From an uncultured Oscillospiraceae bacterium (lineage in GTDB: Bacteria; Bacillota; Clostridia; Oscillospirales; Ruminococcaceae): DNA of 21,809 bases. The position numbers were made by a program, and so were the translations under genes. Shown piece by piece: positions 1-7,367 of this stretch; the stretch's first letter is position 1, and every line of letters begins with the position of its first letter. The DNA is taken from positions 1-21,809 of the forward strand of contig USFO01000016.1 in NCBI GenBank assembly GCA_900553955.1, given 5' to 3'. Under the pieces are notes generated by a model that saw only the letters and a list, made by a program, of their open reading frames with translations, was not told the DNA's origin and ran no database searches.

Positions 1-1
1 T

Positions 2-904
2 CACGACGATGTTTTGGCGGATATTTATGTGGACGGCGAGCTGGTGCAAACCGTTACTCTGGGCGAAAATAATAACTGGGAAGCTGTTGCGGAGCTCAGC
101 GTAGACCCCATTCCTGTGGGCGAAAAATCAAATTTTATTGATAATAAAGTCAAAATTGTCGAACGCTCCATCGCCGGATATAAGAGCGAAGTGTACGGTC
201 CGTATGAAGTCGGTTTTTATGGCAACAGAGGCGAAATAGCTTACGATATAACCAACAGCAAAATGGTGCGCATCGAAATTCCGGTTTCCGTAACCGTAAA
301 GCAAACAGGAAACGTTGCTCCGAGTTCTCACACCTTCTATTACAACCTTGCAACCAGAACAGACCGCCCCGACGCAAACAGCCTTGACATCGCGACGTAT
401 TCAGACAGCGACGCTGATTACAAAATCAGCTACACCGGCGCGCTCACCGGCGACGAGAACGGCTTCTCCGTCACCGTTGACAGAAAAGGCACCGCAAAAG
501 GAACTATCGTTATCGAAGGCGATATGAATGCGCTTTACGGGCTGCGCGGGATTATCTCCAAAAGAGCGCAGATCGCTCCGGACGGCTGGACATATGACCA
601 GTCCGAATACATGTTCCATGTCGGTATTACGGAGCTTGCGGGCGGTAAATACGAAATGACCTATACTATGGCAAAAGTAAACCCCAATGCTTCCTCAGAA
701 TACATTGATCTCGGCAAAGGCACTGCCGCCTATGTGAACGAATACAAGGAGAACAGAGTCACCACCGGAACCGACACCATCAAAATTCCGGCAGTTCCCG
801 CAAAGGCGGAGGCAAACCCCAATACCGGCGCTCCGGCGCAGATAGCTTATGCGGCGGTTATCGCCCTTGGCACTGCCGCGGCGGCACTTAAAGCTCGCAA
901 ATAA
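2..904 (+). CDS. Cell-wall-anchored surface/pilin-like protein, 3' part only
   Basis: The reading frame is open from the left window edge, so this is the C-terminal ~300 residues of a longer exported protein. The first ~60 residues have the pattern of a Cna B-type repeat (DGELVQTVTL, then NNNW, then a V.E..I.GY.S ending). The next ~150 residues resemble Spy0128/FctA-type pilin isopeptide domains (FYYNL near the front, GWTYD followed by alternating beta-strand residues near the back). The last ~28 residues form a sorting signal: NPNTG, a hydrophobic alanine-rich stretch and the basic tail KARK. NPxTG replaces the classical LPxTG, as is common in clostridia, so a sortase of the housekeeping or class D/E kind is the likely partner; none is in this window. 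The protein should be displayed covalently on the wall, probably as an adhesin or pilin. A terminator follows at once. The sorting signal is clear; the domain assignment comes from motif memory only. Confidence 0.75.
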   Translation, partial: HDDVLADIYVDGELVQTVTLGENNNWEAVAELSVDPIPVGEKSNFIDNKVKIVERSIAGYKSEVYGPYEVGFYGNRGEIAYDITNSKMVRIEIPVSVTVKQTGNVAPSSHTFYYNLATRTDRPDANSLDIATYSDSDADYKISYTGALTGDENGFSVTVDRKGTAKGTIVIEGDMNALYGLRGIISKRAQIAPDGWTYDQSEYMFHVGITELAGGKYEMTYTMAKVNPNASSEYIDLGKGTAAYVNEYKENRVTTGTDTIKIPAVPAKAEANPNTGAPAQIAYAAVIALGTAAAALKARK

Positions 905-914
905 AATATGAGCA

Positions 915-945
915 TAAAAAAACGCCCGAAAGGGCGCTTTTTTAT
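915..945 (+). terminator. Rho-independent terminator after the surface protein
   Basis: An A-rich run, then CGCCC-GAAA-GGGCG (923-936), then a T run from 938. It starts about 10 nt after the stop codon at 904. The flanking A and T runs extend the stem and could let it act on both strands. Confidence 0.85.
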
Positions 946-995
946 GTCCGCTTCTCTGAAAGGCAGCATTGCTTCCGTTAAATAAAAAATATTAT

Positions 996-1023
996 TTGAA
1001 ATTTTCATAAAACAAGATATAAT
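996..1023 (+). promoter_or_regulatory. Sigma-A promoter of the PfkB kinase gene
   Basis: TTGAAA (996-1001) and TATAAT (1018-1023) are 16 bp apart. The expected transcription start near 1030 lies almost on the G-rich ribosome binding site, so the 5' leader would be very short. This implies simple monocistronic transcription between the terminators at 915 and 1958. Confidence 0.7.
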
Positions 1024-1047
1024 ATAAAATGAGGGGGGATGTGCACA

Positions 1048-1941
1048 ATGAAAATAATAAACTTTGGCTCTCTTAATATTGATCATGTGTATCAAGTGGA
1101 TCATATTGTCCGGCCGGAGGAGACTGTCCGCGCAAAAAAGACAAGCTTTTTCCCGGGCGGAAAGGGGCTGAACCAGTCAATAGCCATTGCGCGTTCCGGT
1201 GCGGATGTTTATCACGCCGGCTGTGTAGGAATGGCAGACGGTACATATCTGCTCAATATTCTTGATAAAAACGGAGTAAATACTTCGCTCATACGTAAAA
1301 AAGAGGTTCCCACCGGAAGTGCGATAATCCAGGTGAACCCGGACGGAACGAAAAGCATAATTGTCTGCGGCGGCGCAAACCAAACCGTTACAGCCGACCA
1401 GATTGAATATACCATGGCGCAGATTCGCCGGGGCGACATTCTGCTTTTGCAAAACGAGATAAACTCCATTGACGTTATTGTGGAAAAGGCACTTTCCATG
1501 GGGGCGCGGGTCGCCCTAGACCCTGCGCCGTTCACCAAGGATTTGAAGAACCTTCCTCTCGAAAAGCTCTCTTACATATTTTTTAACCGCTTCGAGGCGG
1601 CGCAGTTCACCGGAGAAAGCCCCATGGATGTGGAGGCACTGATTTCCGCAATCCGCAGAGCCTTCCCGAACGCGAACGCTCTGCTCACCATGGGAACAAA
1701 GGGCGCGATGCTTATAACCAAGGACGACACCATTTACCAGCCCATTTACGAAGTACCTGTGCGGGACAGAACCGCCGCAGGCGACGCTTTTATCGGCTTT
1801 TATCTCGGAACGACCATCAACGGCGCTTCGCCGAAGGATGCGCTGATGATGGCGGCGAAGGCGGCGTCGCTCTGCGTCTCCCGCGCGGGCGCTGCAAGCT
1901 CCATTCCGATGATTGAGGAGTGCTACGCGGCATTCAAATAA
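1048..1941 (+). CDS. rbsK: Ribokinase-like PfkB family sugar kinase
   Basis: A 297-residue PfkB/ribokinase family protein, the usual length. It should phosphorylate ribose or a related sugar or nucleoside with ATP in the cytoplasm. The first PfkB signature is seen at about residues 37-60 (GGKGLNQSIAIARSGADV), including the ribokinase-type GGKG.NQ. The second lies near residue 240 (DRTAAGDAF), with the catalytic-base aspartate in AAGDA at about residue 246. A GANQ stretch about 110 residues in also fits ribokinases. The ATG at 1048 is preferred: GAGGGGGG (1031-1038) lies about 9 nt upstream, whereas the in-frame ATG at 1039 touches it. The gene has its own promoter and terminator and no ribose transporter beside it, so the substrate cannot be fixed from context. 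Another PfkB sugar kinase specificity is the main alternative. Confidence 0.85.
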   Translation: MKIINFGSLNIDHVYQVDHIVRPEETVRAKKTSFFPGGKGLNQSIAIARSGADVYHAGCVGMADGTYLLNILDKNGVNTSLIRKKEVPTGSAIIQVNPDGTKSIIVCGGANQTVTADQIEYTMAQIRRGDILLLQNEINSIDVIVEKALSMGARVALDPAPFTKDLKNLPLEKLSYIFFNRFEAAQFTGESPMDVEALISAIRRAFPNANALLTMGTKGAMLITKDDTIYQPIYEVPVRDRTAAGDAFIGFYLGTTINGASPKDALMMAAKAASLCVSRAGAASSIPMIEECYAAFK

Positions 1942-1957
1942 TACGACAAAACGAAGA

Positions 1958-1985
1958 AACCGTCCCGTCGGGACGGATTTTTTGT
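1958..1985 (+). terminator. Rho-independent terminator after the PfkB kinase
   Basis: CCGTCCC (1960-1966), loop GTC, GGGACGG (1970-1976), followed by ATTTTTT. It begins about 16 nt after the stop codon. Confidence 0.9.
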
Positions 1986-2055
1986 GTGTAAATGCTTTAT
2001 GTATATCAATTATGAAATATATTTCAAAAAATCTACTGGAAAAAGAATTCAGTGA

Positions 2056-2084
2056 TTGACAAATGTTGCCGATAGAAGTATTAT
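2056..2084 (+). promoter_or_regulatory. Near-consensus sigma-A promoter upstream of the small membrane protein
   Basis: TTGACA (2056-2061) and TATTAT (2079-2084) are separated by exactly 17 bp. Transcription should start near 2091 and leave a ~125-nt leader before the ATG at 2218. The leader holds a strong Shine-Dalgarno-like AAAGGAGG at 2148-2155 that serves no recognisable start, and a short palindrome ACAAT-ATA-ATTGT (2166-2178). The rest of the 1942-2217 gap holds only the terminator at 1958. Confidence 0.75.
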
Positions 2085-2217
2085 GGTGACAAATAAAAAT
2101 ATAATCAAAAAAGGATACAAGGACTTGTAAAGGAAATCGAGAGAATTAAAGGAGGCAATTTTATAACAATATAATTGTAAGAAGCGACACCCGAGACCTA
2201 AAGGAGAAAACTATGAT

Positions 2218-2616
2218 ATGAAAAAGCGGTTGATTGTTTTTGTTTTGTCATCTGTTGCTGTAATTGTATTGGCGGCTTTGGTTTATGGGAAGACAAAGGC
2301 TAAGCCATACGTCATATACAACGAAAACCACTATATTATTTCCACTTTCAGGATAAAGCCGGAGCTTGTCGGTGATGAAATAGCTACCGTGAAAAACGGA
2401 GCAGCGGCGAAAGGCGAAAACGGTTATTCAAACGCACTTGAAGACGGAACGCGCTTGTATGCTATAATTGGAGAAGATATAAATTCTCCAAAAGTGATAG
2501 CCTATAAAAACAGTGAGTATTATAAATTGCTCGCTCTGCCGGATCAGCACTTAGATTTGTCCGGATACATAGAGGAACCAGACCCTTTTATTCCGAATAA
2601 AAACGAAGAGCAATAG
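2218..2616 (+). CDS. Small membrane-anchored protein of unknown function
   Basis: A 132-residue protein. Residues 1-5 are basic (MKKRL), residues ~6-23 form one hydrophobic segment, and the rest is polar. It therefore looks like a signal-anchor protein with an extracytoplasmic domain of about 105 residues. There is no cysteine, so it is not a lipoprotein. The domain ends in an acidic, proline-containing tail (EEPDPFIPNKNEEQ). I do not recognise the family. The start at 2218 follows AAAGGAG about 11 nt upstream; an overlapping ATG at 2213 runs into TGA after two codons. It is transcribed alone from the promoter at 2056 and is convergent with the PatB-like gene. Codon use is more AT-rich than in neighbouring genes, which hints at separate history but does not prove transfer. 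Confidence 0.7.
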   Translation: MKKRLIVFVLSSVAVIVLAALVYGKTKAKPYVIYNENHYIISTFRIKPELVGDEIATVKNGAAAKGENGYSNALEDGTRLYAIIGEDINSPKVIAYKNSEYYKLLALPDQHLDLSGYIEEPDPFIPNKNEEQ

Positions 2617-2754
2617 CAGAGAGGTTGCCCATTATTTTTGTGTTAAAGATTGTTCGTGCAATAATATAAAATGCTTTTGCAAAGGCGGGATTTATCTTTT
2701 TGTAATGCGGAGGATTTTGCCGCGTCTTTGCGGAGAAAAATCAGAGAATAAACA

Positions 2755-2792
2755 AAAGCAGCCCGTGCTCATTTGAGCACGGGCTGTTTGCT
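2755..2792 (-). terminator. Strong hairpin terminator downstream of the PatB-like gene
   Basis: A perfect 12-bp stem CAGCCCGTGCTC (2759-2770), loop ATTT, and GAGCACGGGCTG (2775-2786). On the minus strand it is followed by a T-rich stretch (CTTTTGTTT). On the plus strand it is followed by TTTGCTTT, so it may also stop transcripts from the convergent small gene. It lies directly at the stop codon of the minus-strand gene. Confidence 0.85.
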
Positions 2793-2793
2793 T

Positions 2794-3987
2794 TCAGATA
2801 AACGCGTATTTTTTCAGGCGCTCAAGCGCTTCGGCGAGAAGCGCCTTCGGCAGGGCAAGGTTTATACGGATGGAGTTTTTGCCGAAGAAATCCTCACCGT
2901 TCTGCCAGATAACTCCGGCACGAACGCCCCGGTATTCAAGCTCACGCAAGGTGGAATCATGGGCGGCGAGCCATTCGCCGCAATCAAGGAACAGCATATA
3001 TGTGCCCTGCGGGCGCATAACCTGCACGCCGGGGAAGTTCTTCCCGATAAAATCACAGGCATAGGCAAAATTTTCGTCAATCACGCTGATCATTTCGTTC
3101 GCCCATTCTTCGCCCTCGGCGCTGTACGCGCCGATAAGCGCGTGCATGGAGAGAACATTGCAGTCGTTGTAGTGGGAAAGCTCGCCTTGGCGGGTCACTC
3201 TGTCCCGCAGATATGGGTTATAGATTATGTGGTACGAACCGATAAGTCCGGCAAGGGAGAAGGTCTTGCTCGGGGCGTAGAACGCCACTGTGCGCGTTTT
3301 TGCGTCGTCGGAAACGGACTGGGTGGGGATATGCTTATAGCCGGGCATAACGATGTCCGACCAGATTTCGTCGGAGATGACGACGCAGTGGTTTGCCGCA
3401 AAAACTTCCATGGCTTTTTCGATTTCTTCGCGCTCCCAAACTCTGCCGCAGGGGTTGTGCGGCGAACAGAAAATCGCAAGGTGGATGCCGTTTTCCTTGA
3501 TTTTTCTGTCCATATCCGCGTAATCCATGCGCCAAACGCCATGCTCGTCACGAACAAGAGGGGAATGCACCGCAGTTCTGCCAATGTCGTTCAGAACACG
3601 GGTGAAGCCTATGTATGTAGGGGAGTGGAGCAGGATTTTGTCGCCGGGGGCGGAAAGCGCCTGAATCGCGGAGGAAACTCCGCCGAGGACGCCGTTTTCA
3701 TAGCCGATGTGCTCCTTCATAAGCCCCTGAACGCCGTTGCGGCGGCTCTGCCAGCTTATTATGCTGTCGAAATACTCGTCAGAAAGCTCAAAATAGCCGA
3801 AGCTTTGGAACTCAAGCCGCTTATTGATGGCTTTCATAACCGGTGGCGCCGCAACAAAGCTCATGTCTGCGCACCACATGGGGATGCGGGAGAAGCCCTC
3901 ATCAGGCGTTACATTCCACGGAACAATGTTTGCGGAAATCGAGTCCTTGCCAAAGCGGTCAACCGCTGTTTCAAAATCGTACTTCAT
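2794..3987 (-). CDS. patB: PatB/MalY-type PLP-dependent C-S lyase (aminotransferase fold)
   Basis: A 397-residue fold-type I PLP enzyme of the MalY/PatB group. These usually cleave cystathionine, cysteine or S-conjugated cysteines to pyruvate, ammonia and a thiol. Visible family features are an N-terminal RFGKDSIS..PWNVTPDE segment and MWCADMSF near residue 40. SPHNPCGRVW lies near 175-184, with Asn178 at the cofactor. DEIWSDIV is at 206-213 and YAPSKTFSLAGL at 237-248, where Lys241 should form the Schiff base. The length is typical. It is the last gene of the minus-strand block that begins with fakA; the upstream gene's stop is only 3 nt away and supplies the ribosome binding site (AGAGGA). 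The role could be methionine/homocysteine synthesis or sulfur release from cysteine conjugates. The family is sure; the substrate is not. Confidence 0.9.
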   Translation of the reverse strand: MKYDFETAVDRFGKDSISANIVPWNVTPDEGFSRIPMWCADMSFVAAPPVMKAINKRLEFQSFGYFELSDEYFDSIISWQSRRNGVQGLMKEHIGYENGVLGGVSSAIQALSAPGDKILLHSPTYIGFTRVLNDIGRTAVHSPLVRDEHGVWRMDYADMDRKIKENGIHLAIFCSPHNPCGRVWEREEIEKAMEVFAANHCVVISDEIWSDIVMPGYKHIPTQSVSDDAKTRTVAFYAPSKTFSLAGLIGSYHIIYNPYLRDRVTRQGELSHYNDCNVLSMHALIGAYSAEGEEWANEMISVIDENFAYACDFIGKNFPGVQVMRPQGTYMLFLDCGEWLAAHDSTLRELEYRGVRAGVIWQNGEDFFGKNSIRINLALPKALLAEALERLKKYAFI

Positions 3988-3990
3988 TTT

Positions 3991-4416
3991 TCATTCCTCT
4001 TTCTCAAAATTAAAATCAAGCGCAAGCTGCTTCGCCGCGTCGGGATTCAGTACACGGCGGTATTCCGCCGCGCCGATGCGGCAGACGGTGAAATCGCCGC
4101 CGAAGCAAAGGTCAAGTGCCGTGCCGTCATTGTAACTAAACGTAACAAAGAAATTATCGCCGGCTTTTCCGCCTTGAGAATTTCCGCGCGGCGAAAAGCT
4201 GCTCAGCTTTACATTTCCGGCGGCGGCGCAAAGGCGGCTTATGTCCGAATCCTTGGTAAAGCTGTATGCCTTGCGGCGATAGGTCACGGTGACGTAGCTT
4301 ACATTTTCGCGAACGATTTTTTTTGCAAGCCGTTCGCCGGAAAATGCATACGCTAAAGCCGCCGTTATGCATAGTAAAACAATTACAATGAGTAAAATTA
4401 TATATTTTTTATCCAT
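3991..4416 (-). CDS. Small membrane-anchored protein, unknown family
   Basis: A 141-residue protein starting MDKKYIILL, with one hydrophobic segment at about residues 5-25 and then an extracytoplasmic-looking domain of ~115 residues. That domain is built of predicted beta strands (YVTVTYRRKAYSF, FFVTFSYNDGTALDL) and ends in charged residues. I do not recognise a family. The in-frame ATG at 4416 is chosen because the membrane segment follows directly. A longer frame back to 4536 would overlap the upstream gene and places a non-signal sequence in front of the membrane segment. The ribosome binding site is weak. It sits between the lipoprotein gene (67 nt away, with a hairpin between) and patB (3 nt away), so it is probably cotranscribed and translationally close-coupled with patB. 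Confidence 0.7.
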   Translation of the reverse strand: MDKKYIILLIVIVLLCITAALAYAFSGERLAKKIVRENVSYVTVTYRRKAYSFTKDSDISRLCAAAGNVKLSSFSPRGNSQGGKAGDNFFVTFSYNDGTALDLCFGGDFTVCRIGAAEYRRVLNPDAAKQLALDFNFEKEE

Positions 4417-4440
4417 AGAGTAAATTTCCGCTTCGGTTAT

Positions 4441-4472
4441 ACAAAATGGGCAAGCGCCGAAAGACGCTTGCC
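4441..4472 (-). terminator. Hairpin between two operon genes, possible weak terminator or processing site
   Basis: GGCAAGCG (4449-4456) pairs with CGCTTGCC (4465-4472) around an 8-nt loop. On the minus strand it is followed by CATTTTGT, a short and interrupted U tract. It lies just after the stop codon of the lipoprotein gene. It may lower expression of the two downstream genes rather than end the operon. Confidence 0.55.
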
Positions 4473-4483
4473 GTGCTAAAAAA

Positions 4484-5554
4484 TCAGTTGTCAATGATGA
4501 AGCCTGTGGTGGTGGGCATTCCCTTGAAGGAATCACCTTCGGCGCGGTAGTATTTGCTATCGCTGCCGCCGTCCCGGCGGGCGTATTCGATGAGGAACAC
4601 GTCGCCTTCGCTTACTGCGACGGGGTAGTTGCTGTACGGCAGGGTGTCGCCGCTCTCCTTGCAGCCTTTGAAGTCGTCGAAGGAATCCTCGATGCGCCAG
4701 AATTTGCGGCTCTGATAATTTTCGGAGAAGGACGAAATATCCTCCTCGCCGAAGTAGGACGCGGTGTACTCCTTGCCGGAGATGGTTATTTCTTCGGTGG
4801 AAAGCGGTTCGGTCATAAGCGCAAGGTTTACGCTTTGCACTTTGCTACCAAGCTTCGCGGCAAGCTGCGTGCCCATGTTGTCGACGGCGCCGCCCCACGC
4901 CTTGCTGTCAAGCTCGGTGTGGGCGCTGCCGTAAATGCCCATAATATCGCAGCTAACGGTTTCGTATTCCCGCAGAAAGTTCTGAACCATAGCGTTTTCG
5001 CGGTAGTCGGAGGCTTCGGCGGATTCGCTGCCGCCTGCCGCTTTGACCAGCGCGTAATACTGCTTGCCTTGCTCACGGCAGCTTGACGCAGTGGCGTACT
5101 CTTCGGAATCGGAGAGTCCGTTGCTCTTGAGGTAGCGCAGATAGCGTGAGCCTGCAGAGTCGTACTGATGACCTATGTCCGTTCCGTGGAACACAGTTTC
5201 GGGACATTCCGCCTTGATGGACTTGTAGAAGTCCAAAACGGCTTCGCTGTGGGAGAGCGTGCCCGTCCAGTCCGCATAAATTTCGTCCAGAACCCTATCG
5301 TCCTCCGCCTGCATCCAGATGTTGAGGAACGCTGCGGTGTAATAGGGCAGCTCCACAAAAAGATCACGCATACCCTTGGCGTAGCAGTCCTTCCAAAGGG
5401 AAAGCTCCTTTTCGAGGATGTCCTCCCGGGCGTGAACTTCGCCGTAAAGGTAAATTTCACCGCCCTCTGCGGGAGCGGGCGCTGTTTGGCAGCCCGCCAG
5501 GCAGAAAATCATCACGAATACAAGTGCAAATGCGGTAAACTTCTTAAAGTTCAT
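4484..5554 (-). CDS. Lipoprotein with EreA/ChaN/TIKI-like hydrolase motifs
   Basis: A 356-residue predicted lipoprotein. A basic N-terminus and hydrophobic stretch end in the lipobox LAGC, with Cys22 the likely lipidated residue. The mature part shows the signature layout of the erythromycin-esterase/ChaN/TIKI/TraB-like superfamily. GEVH is at 38-41, followed by ...E after ~7 residues; a FVEL strand is at about 66-69; HGTDIGH is at 123-129; RENAM is at 185-189; and GSAH is at 209-212. In that superfamily the paired GxxH motifs with Glu/Arg form a metal or catalytic site. Members act as esterases, proteases of Wnt, haem-binding proteins or pheromone-control proteins, so the activity cannot be named. 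The ATG overlaps the fakA stop by 4 nt (ATGA), which implies coupled translation. Residues after ~220 form a separate C-terminal region I cannot assign. The location is expected to be the outer face of the membrane. The superfamily call comes from motif memory and needs a profile search. Confidence 0.65.
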   Translation of the reverse strand: MNFKKFTAFALVFVMIFCLAGCQTAPAPAEGGEIYLYGEVHAREDILEKELSLWKDCYAKGMRDLFVELPYYTAAFLNIWMQAEDDRVLDEIYADWTGTLSHSEAVLDFYKSIKAECPETVFHGTDIGHQYDSAGSRYLRYLKSNGLSDSEEYATASSCREQGKQYYALVKAAGGSESAEASDYRENAMVQNFLREYETVSCDIMGIYGSAHTELDSKAWGGAVDNMGTQLAAKLGSKVQSVNLALMTEPLSTEEITISGKEYTASYFGEEDISSFSENYQSRKFWRIEDSFDDFKGCKESGDTLPYSNYPVAVSEGDVFLIEYARRDGGSDSKYYRAEGDSFKGMPTTTGFIIDN

Positions 5555-7191
5555 TCGGCGCTGATGATGAAATAATATACGGGCTGACCGCCATAAACAG
5601 CGGCAACCTCGATGGTGGAGGGCAGCTTGCTTTCAATCACCTTGCGGATTTCTTCAGCCTGCTCGGCGGAAATATCCTCGCCGTAATAAACGGTGACCAT
5701 GCTGGTGTCCTTGTTTACGAGAGCCTTTGCAAGACGGCCGCAGATAAGATCCATATCCTTGCCGGTGTAGATCATCTTGCCCTCTTTCATGGCAAGCAGC
5801 TCGCCCTCTTTAATTTTGTGACCGTCAAAGTCGGAATCGCGGGCGGCGAAGGTGACCTGACCGGTGGCAACGGAGGAGAGTGCCTCGTTCATAGTCTCGG
5901 TGTTGGAGTTCACATCAGCGTCCGGGTCGTAGGCAAGCAGAGCGGAAATCCCTTGGGGAACGGTGCGGCTGGGGATTACGATAACGTTTCTGTCTGCGAT
6001 TTCAGCAGCCTGCTGTGCAGCCATAACTATGTTTTTATTGTTGGGAAGAACAAAAACGTTCTTTGCGGGGGTAGCCTGAACCGCCGCGAGGATGTCCTCG
6101 GTGGAGGGGTTCATGGTCTGACCGCCGGAAACGATATTATCGCAGCCAAGGTCGGCGAACACATCGGTAAGACCCTTGCCGGCACAGACGGAAACAAAGC
6201 CGTACTCAATATCCGGGTTTACTTCCGCATAGGGAAAGAGAGAAGATGGTGCAGCCTCTGCCTTCGGCTCTTCGCCAAGGATGGTGGTGTGACCGATGCT
6301 AATATTTTCAACCTTAACGGTGGTGAGTGGTCCGAAAGTGAGCGCTTCGGTGATAACTTTTCCGGGTTCGTTGGTGTGGACATGGAACTTGATGCACTCG
6401 CCGGTTATGCCGAGCATAACAACTTCGCCGACGGAGTCGAGCCAGCGGCTGAAGCTTTCGGCTTCCTTACTGTTTTTGCGCTCAAGGACGACCTCAACGC
6501 AGTAGGCGTATTTGGCAGTCTGCTTCGGAACCTCTTCTTCGGCTTCGGCAGCTTCCGCAGCGGCATTAAGCGGAATTATGGTACCTTCGGAAATAAGGTT
6601 CCACATACCCTCCATGATGTAAACAAGTCCCTGACCGCCTGCGTCAACAACGCCGCTCTTTTTAAGGATGGGCAGCATTTCCGGTGTCTTTTCAAGGGTC
6701 TTTTTGCCCTCGATGTACATTCCGTAGAAAACCGCGGTGACAGAATCGTCGTATTTTGCAATTTCCATTGCTTTTTCTGCGGCGCAGCGGGAAACGGTGA
6801 GAATGGTTCCTTCGGTGGGCTTCATGACCGCTTTATAAGCAGCTTCAACACCGATGGTAATTGCGGCGGCAATGTCCGCGCCGGTGGCGGTTTCTTTGCC
6901 CTTCAGACCTTTAGAAAAGCCGCGGAAAAGCAGGGAAAGAATAACGCCGGAGTTACCTCTCGCTCCGCGGAGGAAAGCGCCTGCGGCAACCTTGCTGACT
7001 TCCCCGACGGTAACGTCGTCCGGCAGCTCGGCAAGAGCTTTTGCACCGTTGCCGATGGTCATTGACATATTCGTGCCGGTATCGCCGTCCGGAACAGGAA
7101 AGACGTTAAGAGCATCCACCTCTCTTTTTTTGTTACATAGGTTGTTGGAACCCGAGATGAACGCATCCCGAAGCTGTTTTCCGTTTATCAA
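5551..7191 (-). CDS. fakA: Fatty acid kinase catalytic subunit (FakA, DhaL/DAK2 domain)
   Basis: A 546-residue FakA/YloV-type protein, the usual length. With a FakB fatty-acid-binding partner (DegV family, not in this window) it phosphorylates exogenous fatty acids for phospholipid synthesis. The N-terminal ~200 residues are the DhaL ATP-binding domain, with LNVFPVPDGDTGTNMSMTI at about residues 28-46, whose aspartates bind Mg-ATP, and RGARGNSGVILS near 75-86. Middle and C-terminal FakA domains follow. Both possible starts are TTG. The one at 7191 is preferred because AAGGAG lies 9 nt upstream (7201-7206); the TTG at 7200 touches that site. The family start MxxxxxNGKxL fits as well. It is the first gene of the minus-strand block, with its own promoter and a 4-nt stop/start overlap into the lipoprotein gene. 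Asp23/YloU, which often precedes fakA, is absent. Confidence 0.92.
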   Translation of the reverse strand: MINGKQLRDAFISGSNNLCNKKREVDALNVFPVPDGDTGTNMSMTIGNGAKALAELPDDVTVGEVSKVAAGAFLRGARGNSGVILSLLFRGFSKGLKGKETATGADIAAAITIGVEAAYKAVMKPTEGTILTVSRCAAEKAMEIAKYDDSVTAVFYGMYIEGKKTLEKTPEMLPILKKSGVVDAGGQGLVYIMEGMWNLISEGTIIPLNAAAEAAEAEEEVPKQTAKYAYCVEVVLERKNSKEAESFSRWLDSVGEVVMLGITGECIKFHVHTNEPGKVITEALTFGPLTTVKVENISIGHTTILGEEPKAEAAPSSLFPYAEVNPDIEYGFVSVCAGKGLTDVFADLGCDNIVSGGQTMNPSTEDILAAVQATPAKNVFVLPNNKNIVMAAQQAAEIADRNVIVIPSRTVPQGISALLAYDPDADVNSNTETMNEALSSVATGQVTFAARDSDFDGHKIKEGELLAMKEGKMIYTGKDMDLICGRLAKALVNKDTSMVTVYYGEDISAEQAEEIRKVIESKLPSTIEVAAVYGGQPVYYFIISAE

Positions 7192-7269
7192 AAATCTCAA
7201 CTCCTTATTTTGTCTGTTGTTTCGTTTATAATAAAAATATTAACAACTATAATGTCTGAAATACACTAC

Positions 7270-7298
7270 ATTATAGCATACATCACACAGCAAGTAAA
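7270..7298 (-). promoter_or_regulatory. Promoter of the fakA operon with extended -10 and inverted repeat
   Basis: On the minus strand TATAAT (7275-7270) is preceded by TGC, giving an extended -10. TTTACT (7298-7293) lies 17 bp upstream as a weak -35. The -10 is embedded in a 9-bp perfect inverted repeat, CTATAATGT (7247-7255) and ACATTATAG (7268-7276), separated by 12 bp. This could be an operator. It does not match the FapR or FabT consensus I know. Confidence 0.65.
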
Positions 7299-7340
7299 AG
7301 AAAAAAGGAGAAAAATGCGCAAAAAATTAAAAATATTTTG

Positions 7341-7367
7341 AAAAATTCGCTTTGCAAAGGCAAATTT
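7341..7367 (-). terminator. Weak terminator abutting the solute-binding protein stop
   Basis: On the minus strand a GCCTTTGCAAAGC-like palindrome (core CTTTGCAAAG, 7350-7359) sits between an AAATT run and a GAATTTTT run, directly after the stop codon at 7366. The stem is short and the U tract moderate. It is the only candidate end for the trpS-ymdB-lipoprotein transcript before the fakA promoter. Confidence 0.5.

Noticed and set aside
2773..4356. Plus-strand open frame of 527 codons across the patB region
   Set aside because: It lies wholly opposite patB and the small membrane gene, has no ribosome site and low-complexity composition, and patB has clear PLP motifs on the minus strand.
5818..7065. 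Plus-strand open frame of 415 codons opposite fakA
   Set aside because: Glycine-rich antisense shadow of a strongly conserved gene; no start signal.
7315..7341. Eight-codon frame MRKKLKIF after AAGGAG on the plus strand
   Set aside because: No promoter is visible and the purine-rich run is common in A-rich DNA; far too short to support without conservation.
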